This document shows, one piece after another, positions 28,023-37,569 of a stretch of 64,000 nt of DNA. The notes beneath the pieces are model-generated. The model made no database searches, was not told the DNA's origin, and worked only from the letters and a program-made list of their open reading frames with translations. The DNA comes from Candidozyma auris. Its lineage: Eukaryota; Ascomycota; Pichiomycetes; Serinales; Metschnikowiaceae. Each line of letters opens with the position of its first letter. The stretch's first letter is position 1. The stretch lies in the NCBI RefSeq assembly GCF_003013715.1, contig NC_072812.1:744001-808000 (forward strand). The letters run 5' to 3'. A program made the translations under genes and the position numbers.

Positions 28023-29282
28023 ATGAGAATGCTGCCACAGTATGAGAGACTGATACCTCTAGAGGACAGTTATGACGATACTTTCAGTCTGTTGTTTATC
28101 AAAAACTCTGAGTCCTCAAATAGCGAGATCCATGAGGAACTCCTCAAACGTAGGGCTGACACTACAAATAAGTTTAAAGAGAAGTGGAAACAAATTCTAG
28201 AAAAGTATTCTGCTATTGACGATGATTTGGAATCTGACGAACTCGATTTGCATACCGGCCGAATAACAAAAGACAATGGTCACCTTCGATCCATGAAAGA
28301 GAGGCAGATAGAGATTGGTGGGGTAATAGTGAATGATGATATATGGGCCGAGGATGACTCTTACGACAAGGCCTATAACGACTACAGACGTGTTAAAGCG
28401 CACCAAGAGAAGCTCAAGAAGCGATTTGATACGCACATCTTGCAACATAATAAAGACTCATCTATGAAAAGAGAAGATGTACCCATTGATGACTTAGTCT
28501 CCTCAATATTTAGCCCTTCTAAACGAAATTCATCTAAAAAGACTCTCACTCGTAAACATTCATCAAGTTTCGAGTCACCTGAAAATTCCAGCTCGCCTTT
28601 TCGAGGTTCTCGTGAGGAATCCATTTTTTCTAGCCCGCTGAAGATCCCTACTTCACCAAAAGAAAACTCCCCCACCAAACGTCGAAAAGACAAAATACTG
28701 ATACAATGGTACAATTGTGCCTTTGAATATTGTCCCTTTAAAACGGAACTTAGAGCTCAGTATGGTGAGCATTTGTTGGCGTATCACGCAGACGAGCTTT
28801 CTTTTATCGGCTATCCTGTTGATGGCGATGAGAAACAAATAAAAAATGTGATAACAGAGCTCTGCACAAGAAAGCTTGGGCTACATTATCCTTTGAACAT
28901 TGAGAGTGACGATGAATCTCTTACATCATCTGAGAAGGCATGTCCCATTTTAGGCTGTCGCTTTGATGCCTCTACTTCGAGCGAACTGTTACGGAGACAC
29001 ATACGTAACGAACATCGAAACAAAATTCCTAGAAGCGGCGTTCCGTCCAAATGGTGCGCAAATAGAGATTCTGAAACTGCTCATGTCAGAACCCCTTTAA
29101 TGGCTAGCAAGATGAAGGTGCCTGATGCGCCGATATGTGAGATCGAAGACGATGCTGAATCATCATCAAAAGGTTACGACTCGCTGGCGAGTTTGAGCAA
29201 AGGGGAGCGAATCGGTGACACTTCAAAAGGTGGCCGTGATGAGAGCGGGTACGATTCCATTGATGAATTTTTTAATGACTAA
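28023..29282 (+). CDS. SCM3: Scm3-like CENP-A (Cse4) chaperone with two C2H2 zinc fingers
   Basis: The protein has 419 residues from the first ATG at 28023; a second ATG two codons on is also possible. The segment at about 45-110 (RRADTTNKFKEKWKQILEKY, then DELDLHTGRITKDNGHLRSM) matches the Scm3/HJURP signature that binds the centromeric H3-H4 dimer. The middle is Ser/Lys-rich. Two fingers follow, C-x4-C...H-x4-H at about 235-265 and again at about 318-345. S. cerevisiae Scm3 lacks such fingers, but fungal Scm3 proteins are known to carry varied DNA-binding modules, so they may contact centromeric DNA. The acidic C-terminus ends in GYDSIDEFFND. The gene presumably loads Cse4 at centromeres. 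Confidence 0.82.
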   Translation: MRMLPQYERLIPLEDSYDDTFSLLFIKNSESSNSEIHEELLKRRADTTNKFKEKWKQILEKYSAIDDDLESDELDLHTGRITKDNGHLRSMKERQIEIGGVIVNDDIWAEDDSYDKAYNDYRRVKAHQEKLKKRFDTHILQHNKDSSMKREDVPIDDLVSSIFSPSKRNSSKKTLTRKHSSSFESPENSSSPFRGSREESIFSSPLKIPTSPKENSPTKRRKDKILIQWYNCAFEYCPFKTELRAQYGEHLLAYHADELSFIGYPVDGDEKQIKNVITELCTRKLGLHYPLNIESDDESLTSSEKACPILGCRFDASTSSELLRRHIRNEHRNKIPRSGVPSKWCANRDSETAHVRTPLMASKMKVPDAPICEIEDDAESSSKGYDSLASLSKGERIGDTSKGGRDESGYDSIDEFFND

Positions 29283-29338
29283 TAGACGTCTATTAAGACC
29301 TTGTAATTCTATGTACAATTAATGAGAAGTGATGACTT

Positions 29339-31765
29339 TCAAGCAGTTGCTTCATTACCAGCTTCAGAGTCCTCGTAACCAGTGTTGTCGTTCTCCGATT
29401 TTGGCTTTCCCTTGTAGACATCGTTCCCCTTTATGTATTTATCGAAAGCATCGTTTCTTTCGGGGAATGGACGAGGACCAACTAATCTGATCATATCCTC
29501 ACGCGTCAATACCTCCTTCTTGTAAACTTCCTCCGCAACCTTGTCAACCAAGTCAATCTTCTCTGTCAATAGCTTTTTGCAAGCATCGTAGGCTTCATCG
29601 ATGAAGCGCTTGACCTCCTCATCAATAAGTTTCGCGGTCTTCTCTGAGTAGTTATTGTGTACCTTGAATCCACCCTGGTCGTTTCCAGTGTCAAAGTAAA
29701 TACTACCGATCTTTTCTGACATTCCCAACTGCAAAACCATCAGTTGGGCCATTTGTGTTATCTTCTTAAAGTCATCTGAAGCACCACTTGTCACTGACTC
29801 GAAATGCAACTCCTCACTCACTCTCCCACCGAGGGCCATGATCATTCTGTGCTTGAATTGCTCCTCGGAAACCAAATATTGATCCTTCGGTAAATACTGA
29901 GCATACCCTAAAGCTCCCTGACCTCTAGGGATGATGGAAACTTTCACTAGAGGATCAGCGTATTCCAAGAACCATCCACAGATTGCGTGGCCCGCCTCGT
30001 GATAAGCAACTGTCTTCTTCTCCTCTGGGGTCAAAACACGAGATTTTTTTTCGAGACCTGCAATAACTCTCTCAATAGCTTGTTCGAAGTGGTGAACGTC
30101 GACAGCAGTGTCGTCTTCTCTCGCAGCGATCAAGGCACCTTCATTACAACAGTTGGCAATGTCTGCACCAGCGAAGCCTGGAGTTAATGCCGCCAATCTT
30201 CCTGCGAGATTGTCTGTTGCCTCGTCAATTAACTGCTGATATTTGCTAAAGTCCACATCACTTTGAGAGGCCCTTATGTCCTCAACACATTTTAATGTAA
30301 GCTTGTTTAAATGGACCTTGAAAATTGCTTTTCTACCCTCTATATCAGGAGTGTCAATAGTCACATGTCTGTCGAAACGGCCAGGACGTAATAAGGCTTT
30401 ATCCAAGATGTCAACACGATTTGTTCCTGCGAGAACAACGACGTGATCGGATGCCTCGAAGCCGTCCATCTCAACAAGTAGCTGATTCAAAGTGTTTTCT
30501 CTTTCATCGTTGCCAGCCACACGTCCGTTACCCCTTTCTCTACCAATGGCATCGATCTCATCAACAAAGATGATCGACGGCGCCATTTCACGAGCCGTTT
30601 TGAACAAGTCTCTGACACGAGAAGCACCAACACCGACGAACATTTCAACGAACTCAGAACCGGACACTGACAAAAATGGCACACCAGCTTCACCAGCAGT
30701 AGCCTTAGCTAAAAGTGTTTTACCAGTACCGGGAGGACCTGACAAGATGGCACCTCTGGGGATCTTAGCGCCAAGCTTTTCGTATTTGATTGGGTCCTGG
30801 AGAAATTTCACAAACTCCATAATCTCTTCCTTGGATTCTTCGCAGCCAGCCACATCCTTGAATTTGATCTTGACTTCCGTTTCTTGGTTGAAAAGCTTCG
30901 CCTTTGACTTACCAATCTTGAAAATACCACCAGCACCACCAGCGCCACCCTGTGGAGCTCTACGAACACTGATGTACCAGAGACCCCCGATCAAGAGTAT
31001 TGTTGGCAAAACGGGCATAATCATGTTTAGCCATGATCCTCGCTCAATATAGGAGATAGGTAATCTTTGCTCGATTGGGATACCGAGTCTATCTTGAACG
31101 GCATTCATTTCTTCTTCAAAAACTTCAACAGATCCAATGGTGAAGACAACAATAGGATTGCCATCAGCACCAAGACTGGTCTCGTCAGAGAAAGCACCCG
31201 GAACCAATTCAGCCTCGACGGCGAAACGATTGATAACATTCAATCTTGTAACGAGGCCCTTCTCTAGGTAGCGAGTTTTGAATGTTTGAAATGAAAGTTC
31301 TTCTTTATCTGGAAACAAGGAAAGGGTTGTCCAAAAAGTTAAAGGGATCGTCACCCCTATGCAAATGAGGAGCACTGTGAGCCCCTCCTTACTGAATAGC
31401 GATGCATCACGACCATTTTTCTTAGCACTTTCTTGCTTCTGACGTAATTCCTCTCTGAACCTTCGCTCTTCTTGTTTCTGTCTTTTCGTTTCAGGGTCCT
31501 CCTCTTTTTCTTGTTTCCCGTTTTCTTCATTTTTCTCAGAATCCTTTTTGAACTCTTTATTCAGACTCTCAGAATTTGGATCTCTATTAGGACTTGGCTT
31601 TTGAAATCTATGGGGCGAATATTGAAATCTTGCTCTCGTAGCTAACAGAAAACCTCTAGCTCCAATGGGAGGAGCAATACGAGTCCAACTCTGCCTTGGA
31701 ATCTGCCTTAGTAAAGCATTAGAAGCCATTAAGCGGCGGCTTAACACCGCCAACAGAGTGTTCAT
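29339..31765 (-). CDS. AFG3: Mitochondrial inner-membrane m-AAA protease subunit (Afg3)
   Basis: The protein has 808 residues. The N-terminus is a basic presequence ([20 protein letters not shown]) followed by a charged linker rich in Lys and Glu. Two membrane segments at about 128-151 and 247-267 flank a small intermembrane-space FtsH-ext domain. The AAA module has Walker [14 protein letters not shown] and Walker [12 protein letters not shown], with the second region of homology [10 protein letters not shown]. The zinc protease has [12 protein letters not shown]. The end [20 protein letters not shown] resembles Afg3 more than Yta12. The complex degrades unassembled membrane proteins and matures MrpL32. 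A CACGTG site lies about 95 bases upstream of the ATG. Confidence 0.94.
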   Translation of the reverse strand: MNTLLAVLSRRLMASNALLRQIPRQSWTRIAPPIGARGFLLATRARFQYSPHRFQKPSPNRDPNSESLNKEFKKDSEKNEENGKQEKEEDPETKRQKQEERRFREELRQKQESAKKNGRDASLFSKEGLTVLLICIGVTIPLTFWTTLSLFPDKEELSFQTFKTRYLEKGLVTRLNVINRFAVEAELVPGAFSDETSLGADGNPIVVFTIGSVEVFEEEMNAVQDRLGIPIEQRLPISYIERGSWLNMIMPVLPTILLIGGLWYISVRRAPQGGAGGAGGIFKIGKSKAKLFNQETEVKIKFKDVAGCEESKEEIMEFVKFLQDPIKYEKLGAKIPRGAILSGPPGTGKTLLAKATAGEAGVPFLSVSGSEFVEMFVGVGASRVRDLFKTAREMAPSIIFVDEIDAIGRERGNGRVAGNDERENTLNQLLVEMDGFEASDHVVVLAGTNRVDILDKALLRPGRFDRHVTIDTPDIEGRKAIFKVHLNKLTLKCVEDIRASQSDVDFSKYQQLIDEATDNLAGRLAALTPGFAGADIANCCNEGALIAAREDDTAVDVHHFEQAIERVIAGLEKKSRVLTPEEKKTVAYHEAGHAICGWFLEYADPLVKVSIIPRGQGALGYAQYLPKDQYLVSEEQFKHRMIMALGGRVSEELHFESVTSGASDDFKKITQMAQLMVLQLGMSEKIGSIYFDTGNDQGGFKVHNNYSEKTAKLIDEEVKRFIDEAYDACKKLLTEKIDLVDKVAEEVYKKEVLTREDMIRLVGPRPFPERNDAFDKYIKGNDVYKGKPKSENDNTGYEDSEAGNEATA

Positions 31766-31857
31766 TTGACCTGAATTAACGAAGCGGGGACAATGAAGTC
31801 AAGTTATACAGAAGAGCTTCGGAGGTTGTTCGCCTTCCATAAATGAGGCACTAGCTG

Positions 31858-31863
31858 CACGTG
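31858..31863. promoter_or_regulatory. CACGTG site (GCACGTGACC) upstream of AFG3
   Basis: The site is 93 bases upstream of the AFG3 ATG and matches RTCACGTG on the minus strand. The same 10-mer occurs upstream of SCM3. Confidence 0.5.
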
Positions 31864-31995
31864 ACCATACTTCGAAAATCTGGCTGCGTAATGTGACAAA
31901 GCTAGACACTACGCTTAGTTGATAGCGAATTGTATATTCAAGTGGTGAGACCGATGGCTCACGCTTACACCTAACTCTGTATAAATTATGCCGGT

Positions 31996-33279
31996 CTATG
32001 CGTCCTTTCTTGCCTTCATGAACTCATCCCATGTAGTCTCGCATATCTGCATGAATTTAGCCTTCTTCTCGTCCAGCGAGAGACTTTTCTTTAAGATTTT
32101 GAACCTGAAAGTCTTTTTATCCATAAACGACATCGATCCGAAGATTTCTTCACCGTCTTCCCATTTCCGACGCATTTCTTCCATCTCTTCCTCCGTGGCA
32201 TCTCCGCGGTCATCGGAAGCTACCTGACTGAAGCGCTCTCTTTGCGCCAGCGGAGGCTGCAGTGGGAGCGGTGCGATTCTCTTAACGTTGTCTTTGAAGA
32301 CATCTTGAACTGGACGACTTCTTTTCATTTGAGCATCTGGTATCATTGGGGGCTGCCTATCCTGACTCGAATTTTGAGTCGTTTGACTAGTGTTTTGTGT
32401 TAGGGGATATGCAGCCGCTGGCTGTGGTGGAGTGACTGAAACAGTTGGAGGCGCTGGAGCTGAGGTTTGAAGTGGTCGTTGGATACGTCTGTCAGATCCC
32501 GTAGGAATGTCTCTTCTAAATGGAGTTTGTACCATCATATATTGTGCGCTTAAGGGGACAAAAGTACGCGGTCTGAACCGCTGGCCCATGCGTACACCAT
32601 TATAGAAGTATGGCCGTAACGGGGCTGTATTGAGTCCAGCAGGATAATGAGCCGCTGGCATGCCATAGTAACCGTGAGCAGCAGTGTAAGGGCCACTTCC
32701 CACGGCAGGATTATGAGGAAGTTTAAGGGGACGAGGTGCGTGACTGCGCTTCAAGCTCCTCTTTTGGAATTGAGACGCCAACCGGTCCAGCGTGGAGTGT
32801 GATATGCCTGGGCTCAGCTGTGTGCTCGTACAAGGGGCCGATTTCGGAGAGTCGTCGTTGTCGCTTTCCTTTTTGACTTTGATATCAGCAAAACGCGTCG
32901 TAGAAGAACTGGCGGTAGAAACACCTGAGTTCATGGCAGAGTTTACAGCCGTGTTTTCTGGAGATTTCTCGTCTGTCAGGCCAGACTCCCTTCTGTCTAA
33001 ATCACCCTTGTTTGCTTCAGAAGAAGCAGGGCTAGAGGGCTGATCTCTCTCCAAGCGACTATCGTCAGCCAGTGTGTCCACATCGTTCCAGTAGTTTTTG
33101 GATGCAATGATGGACGACTGCCTCTTCTTGATCGACTCACTCATCCGCATGGTATTTTTCATATCTTCACTCAAATTGTGGGTATCCATCGGACTCACTA
33201 TCCGGAGTAGCACGTCGTTTTTAGCATCATCGTTTGAGAGCTTCAACGAGGGTGGTCTATGACGAGTTATCTCGGGCAT
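31996..33279 (-). CDS. DIG1: Probable Dig1/Rst1-like inhibitor of the mating/filamentation regulator Ste12
   Basis: The protein has 427 residues from an ATG at 33279 (an in-frame TTG upstream is ignored). It is low-complexity, rich in Ser, Pro, Gln and Thr, with no globular domain visible. Three patches recall S. cerevisiae Dig1 (YPL049C): KRSHAPRPLKL at mid-protein, a Tyr/Pro/Met-rich block (YGMPAAHYPAGL to PLSAQYMMVQTPF), and a C-terminal helix FRFKILKKSLSLDEKKAKFM followed by QICETTWDEFMK. Conserved N-terminal text LLRIVSPMDTHNLSEDM lacks a name I know. Dig1 binds Ste12 in the nucleus and is released by MAPK. Paired Ste12-type sites in its own promoter fit. The identity is a judgement from partial resemblance. 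Confidence 0.55.
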   Translation of the reverse strand: MPEITRHRPPSLKLSNDDAKNDVLLRIVSPMDTHNLSEDMKNTMRMSESIKKRQSSIIASKNYWNDVDTLADDSRLERDQPSSPASSEANKGDLDRRESGLTDEKSPENTAVNSAMNSGVSTASSSTTRFADIKVKKESDNDDSPKSAPCTSTQLSPGISHSTLDRLASQFQKRSLKRSHAPRPLKLPHNPAVGSGPYTAAHGYYGMPAAHYPAGLNTAPLRPYFYNGVRMGQRFRPRTFVPLSAQYMMVQTPFRRDIPTGSDRRIQRPLQTSAPAPPTVSVTPPQPAAAYPLTQNTSQTTQNSSQDRQPPMIPDAQMKRSRPVQDVFKDNVKRIAPLPLQPPLAQRERFSQVASDDRGDATEEEMEEMRRKWEDGEEIFGSMSFMDKKTFRFKILKKSLSLDEKKAKFMQICETTWDEFMKARKDA

Positions 33280-34152
33280 GCTAGGAAGTGGAGGGTGTTG
33301 GGTAAAGTACAAGTCAAGAAAGTGCTAAAAAAGCTGAGGGAACGAGAAGCTTAGCGAAAGCAAATGATGATATTGCAAGAAAAGATAAAGAAAAAAAATT
33401 GTAACGCCCACCCCTTACGCCAGCCTTGTGTTTCAGAATGGCTTCTCTGTAGGAATGAAACAGATGAGAATGGAAGACGCACCTTAGGACGCGGAAAGCT
33501 CTACGGAACGGATACAAAAAGGAGGTTTCGAGTGCTATGTCCTGGAAGACTGGATGTTTTTCAGCATCCCTTATTATCTTCTATGTCTTTTATTCTTGAT
33601 ATTTCCTTTGAAACTCTGTAATTGACCGTATCTGGGATGGAGGCGGTTGACCTGTGCATTGTGCTTTTCGCAGAAAAAGTACATTGTCCGGGGAATGTAG
33701 TGAAAGCGATAGCGAGGCTTACAAATTTCGAACGTTGTTGTAACTCCTTTCACATTCACTTGGTATCAATACAGAACAATGAAGAGTTCAGAAAATGGGG
33801 CCTAAGATGACAACATAATGCCTGCTGCCAACACAAGACTTGGAATTCTGAATATTGTCTCGATGTTGACCTAGGTACAATGTGTGGGCACTCCGTTCAG
33901 TAATTACTTGCAGCCAGTGCAAGTGGAGCTGCAGTTGAAAAAATGCAACATCCTAGAACGGCGGTTTCTGATTAACCTGTGTAACTATCAACATTTACAT
34001 TTTGTCATTAAATAATTATAATTGTTCGTTCTTATCGTTGGCTTTATCCCGTGCAGTTATCGAAGTTTTGCTAGCATAGGCCCACGAAAGACACCCTAAT
34101 TTGCTGACTGCCTAGACGTGAATTTTATTCAAAATGTTAATATGTATTAGAA
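33280..34152. promoter_or_regulatory. Promoter region of the DIG1-like gene
   Basis: This is 873 bases between the GT15 gene stop and the DIG1-like ATG. Short frames at 33364-33621 and 33622-33810 look random. The paired TGAAACA sites are listed separately. Confidence 0.5.
33429..33462. promoter_or_regulatory. Two opposed TGAAACA (pheromone-response-type) elements
   Basis: TGTTTCA lies at 33429-33435 and TGAAACA at 33456-33462, 27 bases apart start to start. They are 150-185 bases upstream of the DIG1-like ATG. TGAAACA is the classic Ste12 binding sequence in S. cerevisiae. Confidence 0.5.
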
Positions 34153-35462
34153 TTAACCGGTGAAGTTTTCCCATCCCTTAGGTCTCTTCAATCCGTGGAG
34201 AGTGAAGTACTTAGGCGTACAAGAGTAGCCTCTCCAGGTGAAGTCATCCTTTGGCTCGCAAACACACTTCTTCTTGAACCTGGTCTCCTCATCAACTGGA
34301 CAGTTATGGAAAGGAACGTGCCAGTAGCCAACATCCGTGAAGAAGTGCAATTTGTCCTTAGGAATAAAAAGAGAAGCACCAATTGAGTGCACTGGAGCGT
34401 CGCCCCATCTTTCGTAGAAGAATCCACCAGCTTTGTCGAGATAGTCAAAATACTTGGTGTAGGCCTCACCACGCCACAAATCGAGCTTGGCAATTTCAAA
34501 GTTTGACCAGAAGTGGCACCCGTTGTAAGTTTTACCGTTGTCGTCGGAAATCCATGCCAAGTTGTTGTCCTTGGCTATGTATTGAGGGTTCTCATCCATG
34601 AATTTCTTGGTGGTCTCCCACAAGGTGGGAATGGTTTCCTTGTACTCAGGCAAGGAAATGGTCCAGCCGTACCACTTGTCGTTGTCCTTCATCCACTTGA
34701 AGATATCGTAGTCAATGTCACAGAAGATCTTCACATCAGGCTCGACACGCCAGTAGTACTCGTACTCTTGCATCAAGGGATGCCTGTAGAAGAAACCCGA
34801 CTCGAATCTGCACATGTGTCTGTACGACTCGGAGCCACCATAAATTACCTTTTTCTGCACCATCTGCTCTCTGGCCAAAGCAGCCTTTTCCTTGTCGATC
34901 CACTCAGGGTACGACCAGTGCTCCTTCGGAATGAGGCCAAATTTGGTTTTACCAGACACAACAGCAGAGATGGCGTTCTTAAACTCGTCAGTGAATTCCT
35001 CGTCGTTCAAGAAAACCCAGTCGTAGTGGTAGTTCTTGTTGAACCTGTCCTCAACGTGTCTGATGGACAGAAGAATGTTGTTCTTGTCTGAGTTTCTCAC
35101 CAACGTGACAAACGTAGCCTTGATCTTGTTGGCTAGATTAGGGTTGGATGCGTCGTTTTGAGCTTCAACAGCAGGGGCAGCAGGGGCAGCAGCAGCAGGA
35201 GCACCTCCAACGGCAGCACTGCCGGAAGACTTCTGGACGGAACCGGCACCAGCAGCACCAGCAGCACCAGCAGCACCAGCAGCACCAGCGGCTCCAGCGT
35301 CGTTCTTGGGAATTGCCTGTGCTGGGGCAGTGTTGGTCTTAGCGACGTTGGCGGTAGACGCCTCAAAACTAGAGCCCTTAGTGAGCACGTAGCCACAGAA
35401 GATCAACACAAGGGCGAAGATGGCGAATCTGACCAACCTGGCGTTTGATCTTGAGAAGCCAT
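34153..35462 (-). CDS. GT15 alpha-1,2-mannosyltransferase (Kre2/Mnt1 family), start codon not in frame
   Basis: The coding frame is clear from 35436 to the TAA at 34153 (427 codons). It gives a type II membrane anchor (LVRFAIFALVLIFCGYVL), an Ala/Gly-rich stem and a GT15 catalytic domain. Motifs include CRFESGFFYRHPLM, YYWRVEPDVK (Glu expected to bind Mn2+), CHFWSNFE (Glu expected to be catalytic) and GGFFYERWGDAPVHSIG. The frame stays open upstream to a stop at 35509-35511 but contains no ATG. The only nearby ATG, at 35462, is out of frame by one base (-1) and reaches a stop after about 19 codons. A small indel, an upstream exon or a non-AUG start could explain this. It is one of a tandem GT15 pair, as recalled for C. 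albicans MNT1/MNT2. Confidence 0.8.
35248..35289. repeat. Tandem 9-base repeat (ACCAGCAGC) coding for Gly-Ala-Ala
   Basis: Four perfect copies (35248-35283) and part of a fifth encode the GAAGAAGAAG stem of the GT15 protein on the minus strand. Further GCA-rich sequence at 35165-35215 encodes a second Ala-rich stretch. Repeat length is likely to vary between strains. Confidence 0.85.
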
Positions 35463-36261
35463 GATGAAAAGAAAGGAATCTCTTTAAGAGGTCAGTGGGG
35501 CGTGGTAGTTAGAGGATGGGGAAGAGATTGAGGAGGGAACAAAAAGAGAGCCAAAAAGTAACCCTTTCTCCAGTACAGAACAATCGTCTGGTCAAGGAAA
35601 AGCGCACCTAAACCCTTTACGTGTCTCCTTGCCGCGAGACTTGGCCGTCGCACTAACACCTTATTTGGAGGGTGGCAGTAGCGGTCCAGGCGTTCGAAGG
35701 AGAGGAGGAAGACAAAATATAATACACTGCAAAAAGAAACAAACAAAAAAAAATACTGCTTTTGTTTTGCTTCCTAAAGAAAATTGCGTCCAGGGTCTCA
35801 CTTAAGCCTAGCTAGCTCAAGCCATGGTCGCAGAAGTAGCCTTTTCCGAAATCAATCTCCTTCTCTTTCCACGATCAGAATGAGGACACTCACCTCGTAA
35901 GGTGCCGAGCCAGACCAGGGAGCCTTGAGTCACATGATGTGATTCGGGAAGGGGGGGCTTCCAACCTCAGAGTTGTGTTTTGCTGAGACTGCTTTTACTT
36001 GTTTCAAATACATCATTTACCATTGATACTTGGGCTTCTCTTGCCGCTTGGTCCTAGTGCTTTCGCCCAACTAGGTCTCTGTGTCTTTCACTACACGCGC
36101 TAGCTCGGTGGTCCTCGCTTAGGCGTCTCTACGCGCATAATACACTGTCTACACGCACAATCACCAGAGGAATCTTCAATTAGGGCGGCCGAATGGGGCA
36201 CCCTGCTGCATTGTTTGTCTTTTTCTATACGTGTCCATTATTAAAAATGCTCGATGCTTGA
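35463..36261. other. Intergenic region between the two GT15 genes
   Basis: This is 799 bases. The part near 35463-35760 is pyrimidine-rich on the coding strand, like a yeast 5' leader. CTAAC at about 35506-35510 (minus strand) could be a branch point if the downstream gene has an unrecognised 5' exon, but I found no convincing exon. No other gene is seen. Confidence 0.4.
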
Positions 36262-37569
36262 TTATTGGTAGTCTACCCACTCCTTGGGCTTTTCGAGCTT
36301 CATAGCCTCGTAGTATTTCTTCCCGCAACTGTACCCTCTGAAGGTGAAGTCCAGGTTGGGATTGCAGTCACACCTGTGCTCATATCTGAACTCTGCGTTC
36401 AATGGACACTGCGTGTACACGCCGTGGTTATACCCGACATCATGGAAATAGTGGATTTTGTCCTTTGGCAAAAATAACGCCGCTGCGATGGAGTGCACGG
36501 GCGCATCGCCCCATCTCTCGTAGAAGAACCCGCCGGTCTGGTCAAGGTATTCAAAATAATCTCTGTATGCCTGTGATCTCCAGAATTTGAGGGATGCTAC
36601 TTCGAAATTAGACCAGAAATGGCACAAGTTGTATGTCTCACCCTTGTCGTTACTGATAAAGCCCATGAAGTTGTCCTTGGCCAAGTACTCTGGGTGCAAC
36701 TTAATGAAGTCCTTGGTGTGCTTCCACAAGGTGGGTATGGTTTTGTCGAACTCATGGATTGAGATTGTAAAGCCGTAGACCTTATCATTATCCTCCATGT
36801 ATTTAAACAAGTCGTAGTTCAAATCGCAGTGTACCTGAATACCAGGCTCCACTCTCCAATACCAATCGTACTCATCCAATAAAGGATGTCTCCAGAAGAA
36901 TCCACTTTCAAATCGACACATATGCCTGTAAGATTCCGAATCACCATAGATGATTCCGGCGGCCTTCATGTCGGCACGAGACTTTGCTGCTTTATCCTTA
37001 TCAATCCAGTCCGGATAGGACCAATGCTCCTTAGGAATCTCGCCATACATGGCCTTTCCCGACACAATTGCGCTGGTCAAGTCTTTAAACTCCTGGGTGA
37101 AGGGCTTATCGTTCAAAAAGACCCAGTCATAGCGGAATTTCCTGTTGAACCTATCCTCGACATTCCTGATGGCCTTGATCAACTCGTACAACTCCTCGTT
37201 TCTTGCCAACGAGACGAATGTGGCCTTCACCCTTTCACCAGGAATGAGGCAATCTCCAGGCTGCTTACCAACTTCCTCTTTGGCACCAATCTGTTGCAAC
37301 GCAGCATTCTCCTCCTGAGACGAGTCCTTGATGGGTGGCTCATCATGCGGAGGCTGAGGCTGACTTGCGGGCGCCAGGGGAGCTCCCACTAGCGTGCTTC
37401 CCCCAACAAGAGCTTCCTTGAAGTCTGAAACAACGGTCCCTGTTGCCTTGTCCACATAGACCACCTTGGGCAGACCCAGCTGGGCGGAGATCAAGTATAG
37501 CAAGATAAAGGTAACCGCAGTGGCTACACCCACCAACAACCTCTTATTCTGAGGGACCCGAGGGATCAT
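36262..37569 (-). CDS. GT15 alpha-1,2-mannosyltransferase (Kre2/Mnt1 family), second member of a tandem pair
   Basis: The protein has 435 residues from an ATG at 37569. A type II anchor lies at about 10-32 (LLVGVATAVTFILLYLIS) after a short basic tail. A Pro/Gln stem leads to the GT15 domain, with CRFESGFFWRHPLL, YYWRVEPGIQ, CHFWSNFE and GGFFYERWGDAPVHSI. The EPDVK sequence common in this family, kept in the neighbour, is EPGIQ here, while the Glu itself is retained. The enzyme would add the second or third alpha-1,2-mannose to O-glycans in the Golgi. The paralogue next door is on the same strand, which suggests local duplication. Which of the two corresponds to C. albicans MNT1 or MNT2 cannot be told by eye. 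Confidence 0.93.
   Translation of the reverse strand: MIPRVPQNKRLLVGVATAVTFILLYLISAQLGLPKVVYVDKATGTVVSDFKEALVGGSTLVGAPLAPASQPQPPHDEPPIKDSSQEENAALQQIGAKEEVGKQPGDCLIPGERVKATFVSLARNEELYELIKAIRNVEDRFNRKFRYDWVFLNDKPFTQEFKDLTSAIVSGKAMYGEIPKEHWSYPDWIDKDKAAKSRADMKAAGIIYGDSESYRHMCRFESGFFWRHPLLDEYDWYWRVEPGIQVHCDLNYDLFKYMEDNDKVYGFTISIHEFDKTIPTLWKHTKDFIKLHPEYLAKDNFMGFISNDKGETYNLCHFWSNFEVASLKFWRSQAYRDYFEYLDQTGGFFYERWGDAPVHSIAAALFLPKDKIHYFHDVGYNHGVYTQCPLNAEFRYEHRCDCNPNLDFTFRGYSCGKKYYEAMKLEKPKEWVDYQ

Noticed and set aside
34513..35091. 192-codon frame antisense to the GT15 gene
   Set aside because: Opposite strand of a conserved catalytic domain; no independent motif.
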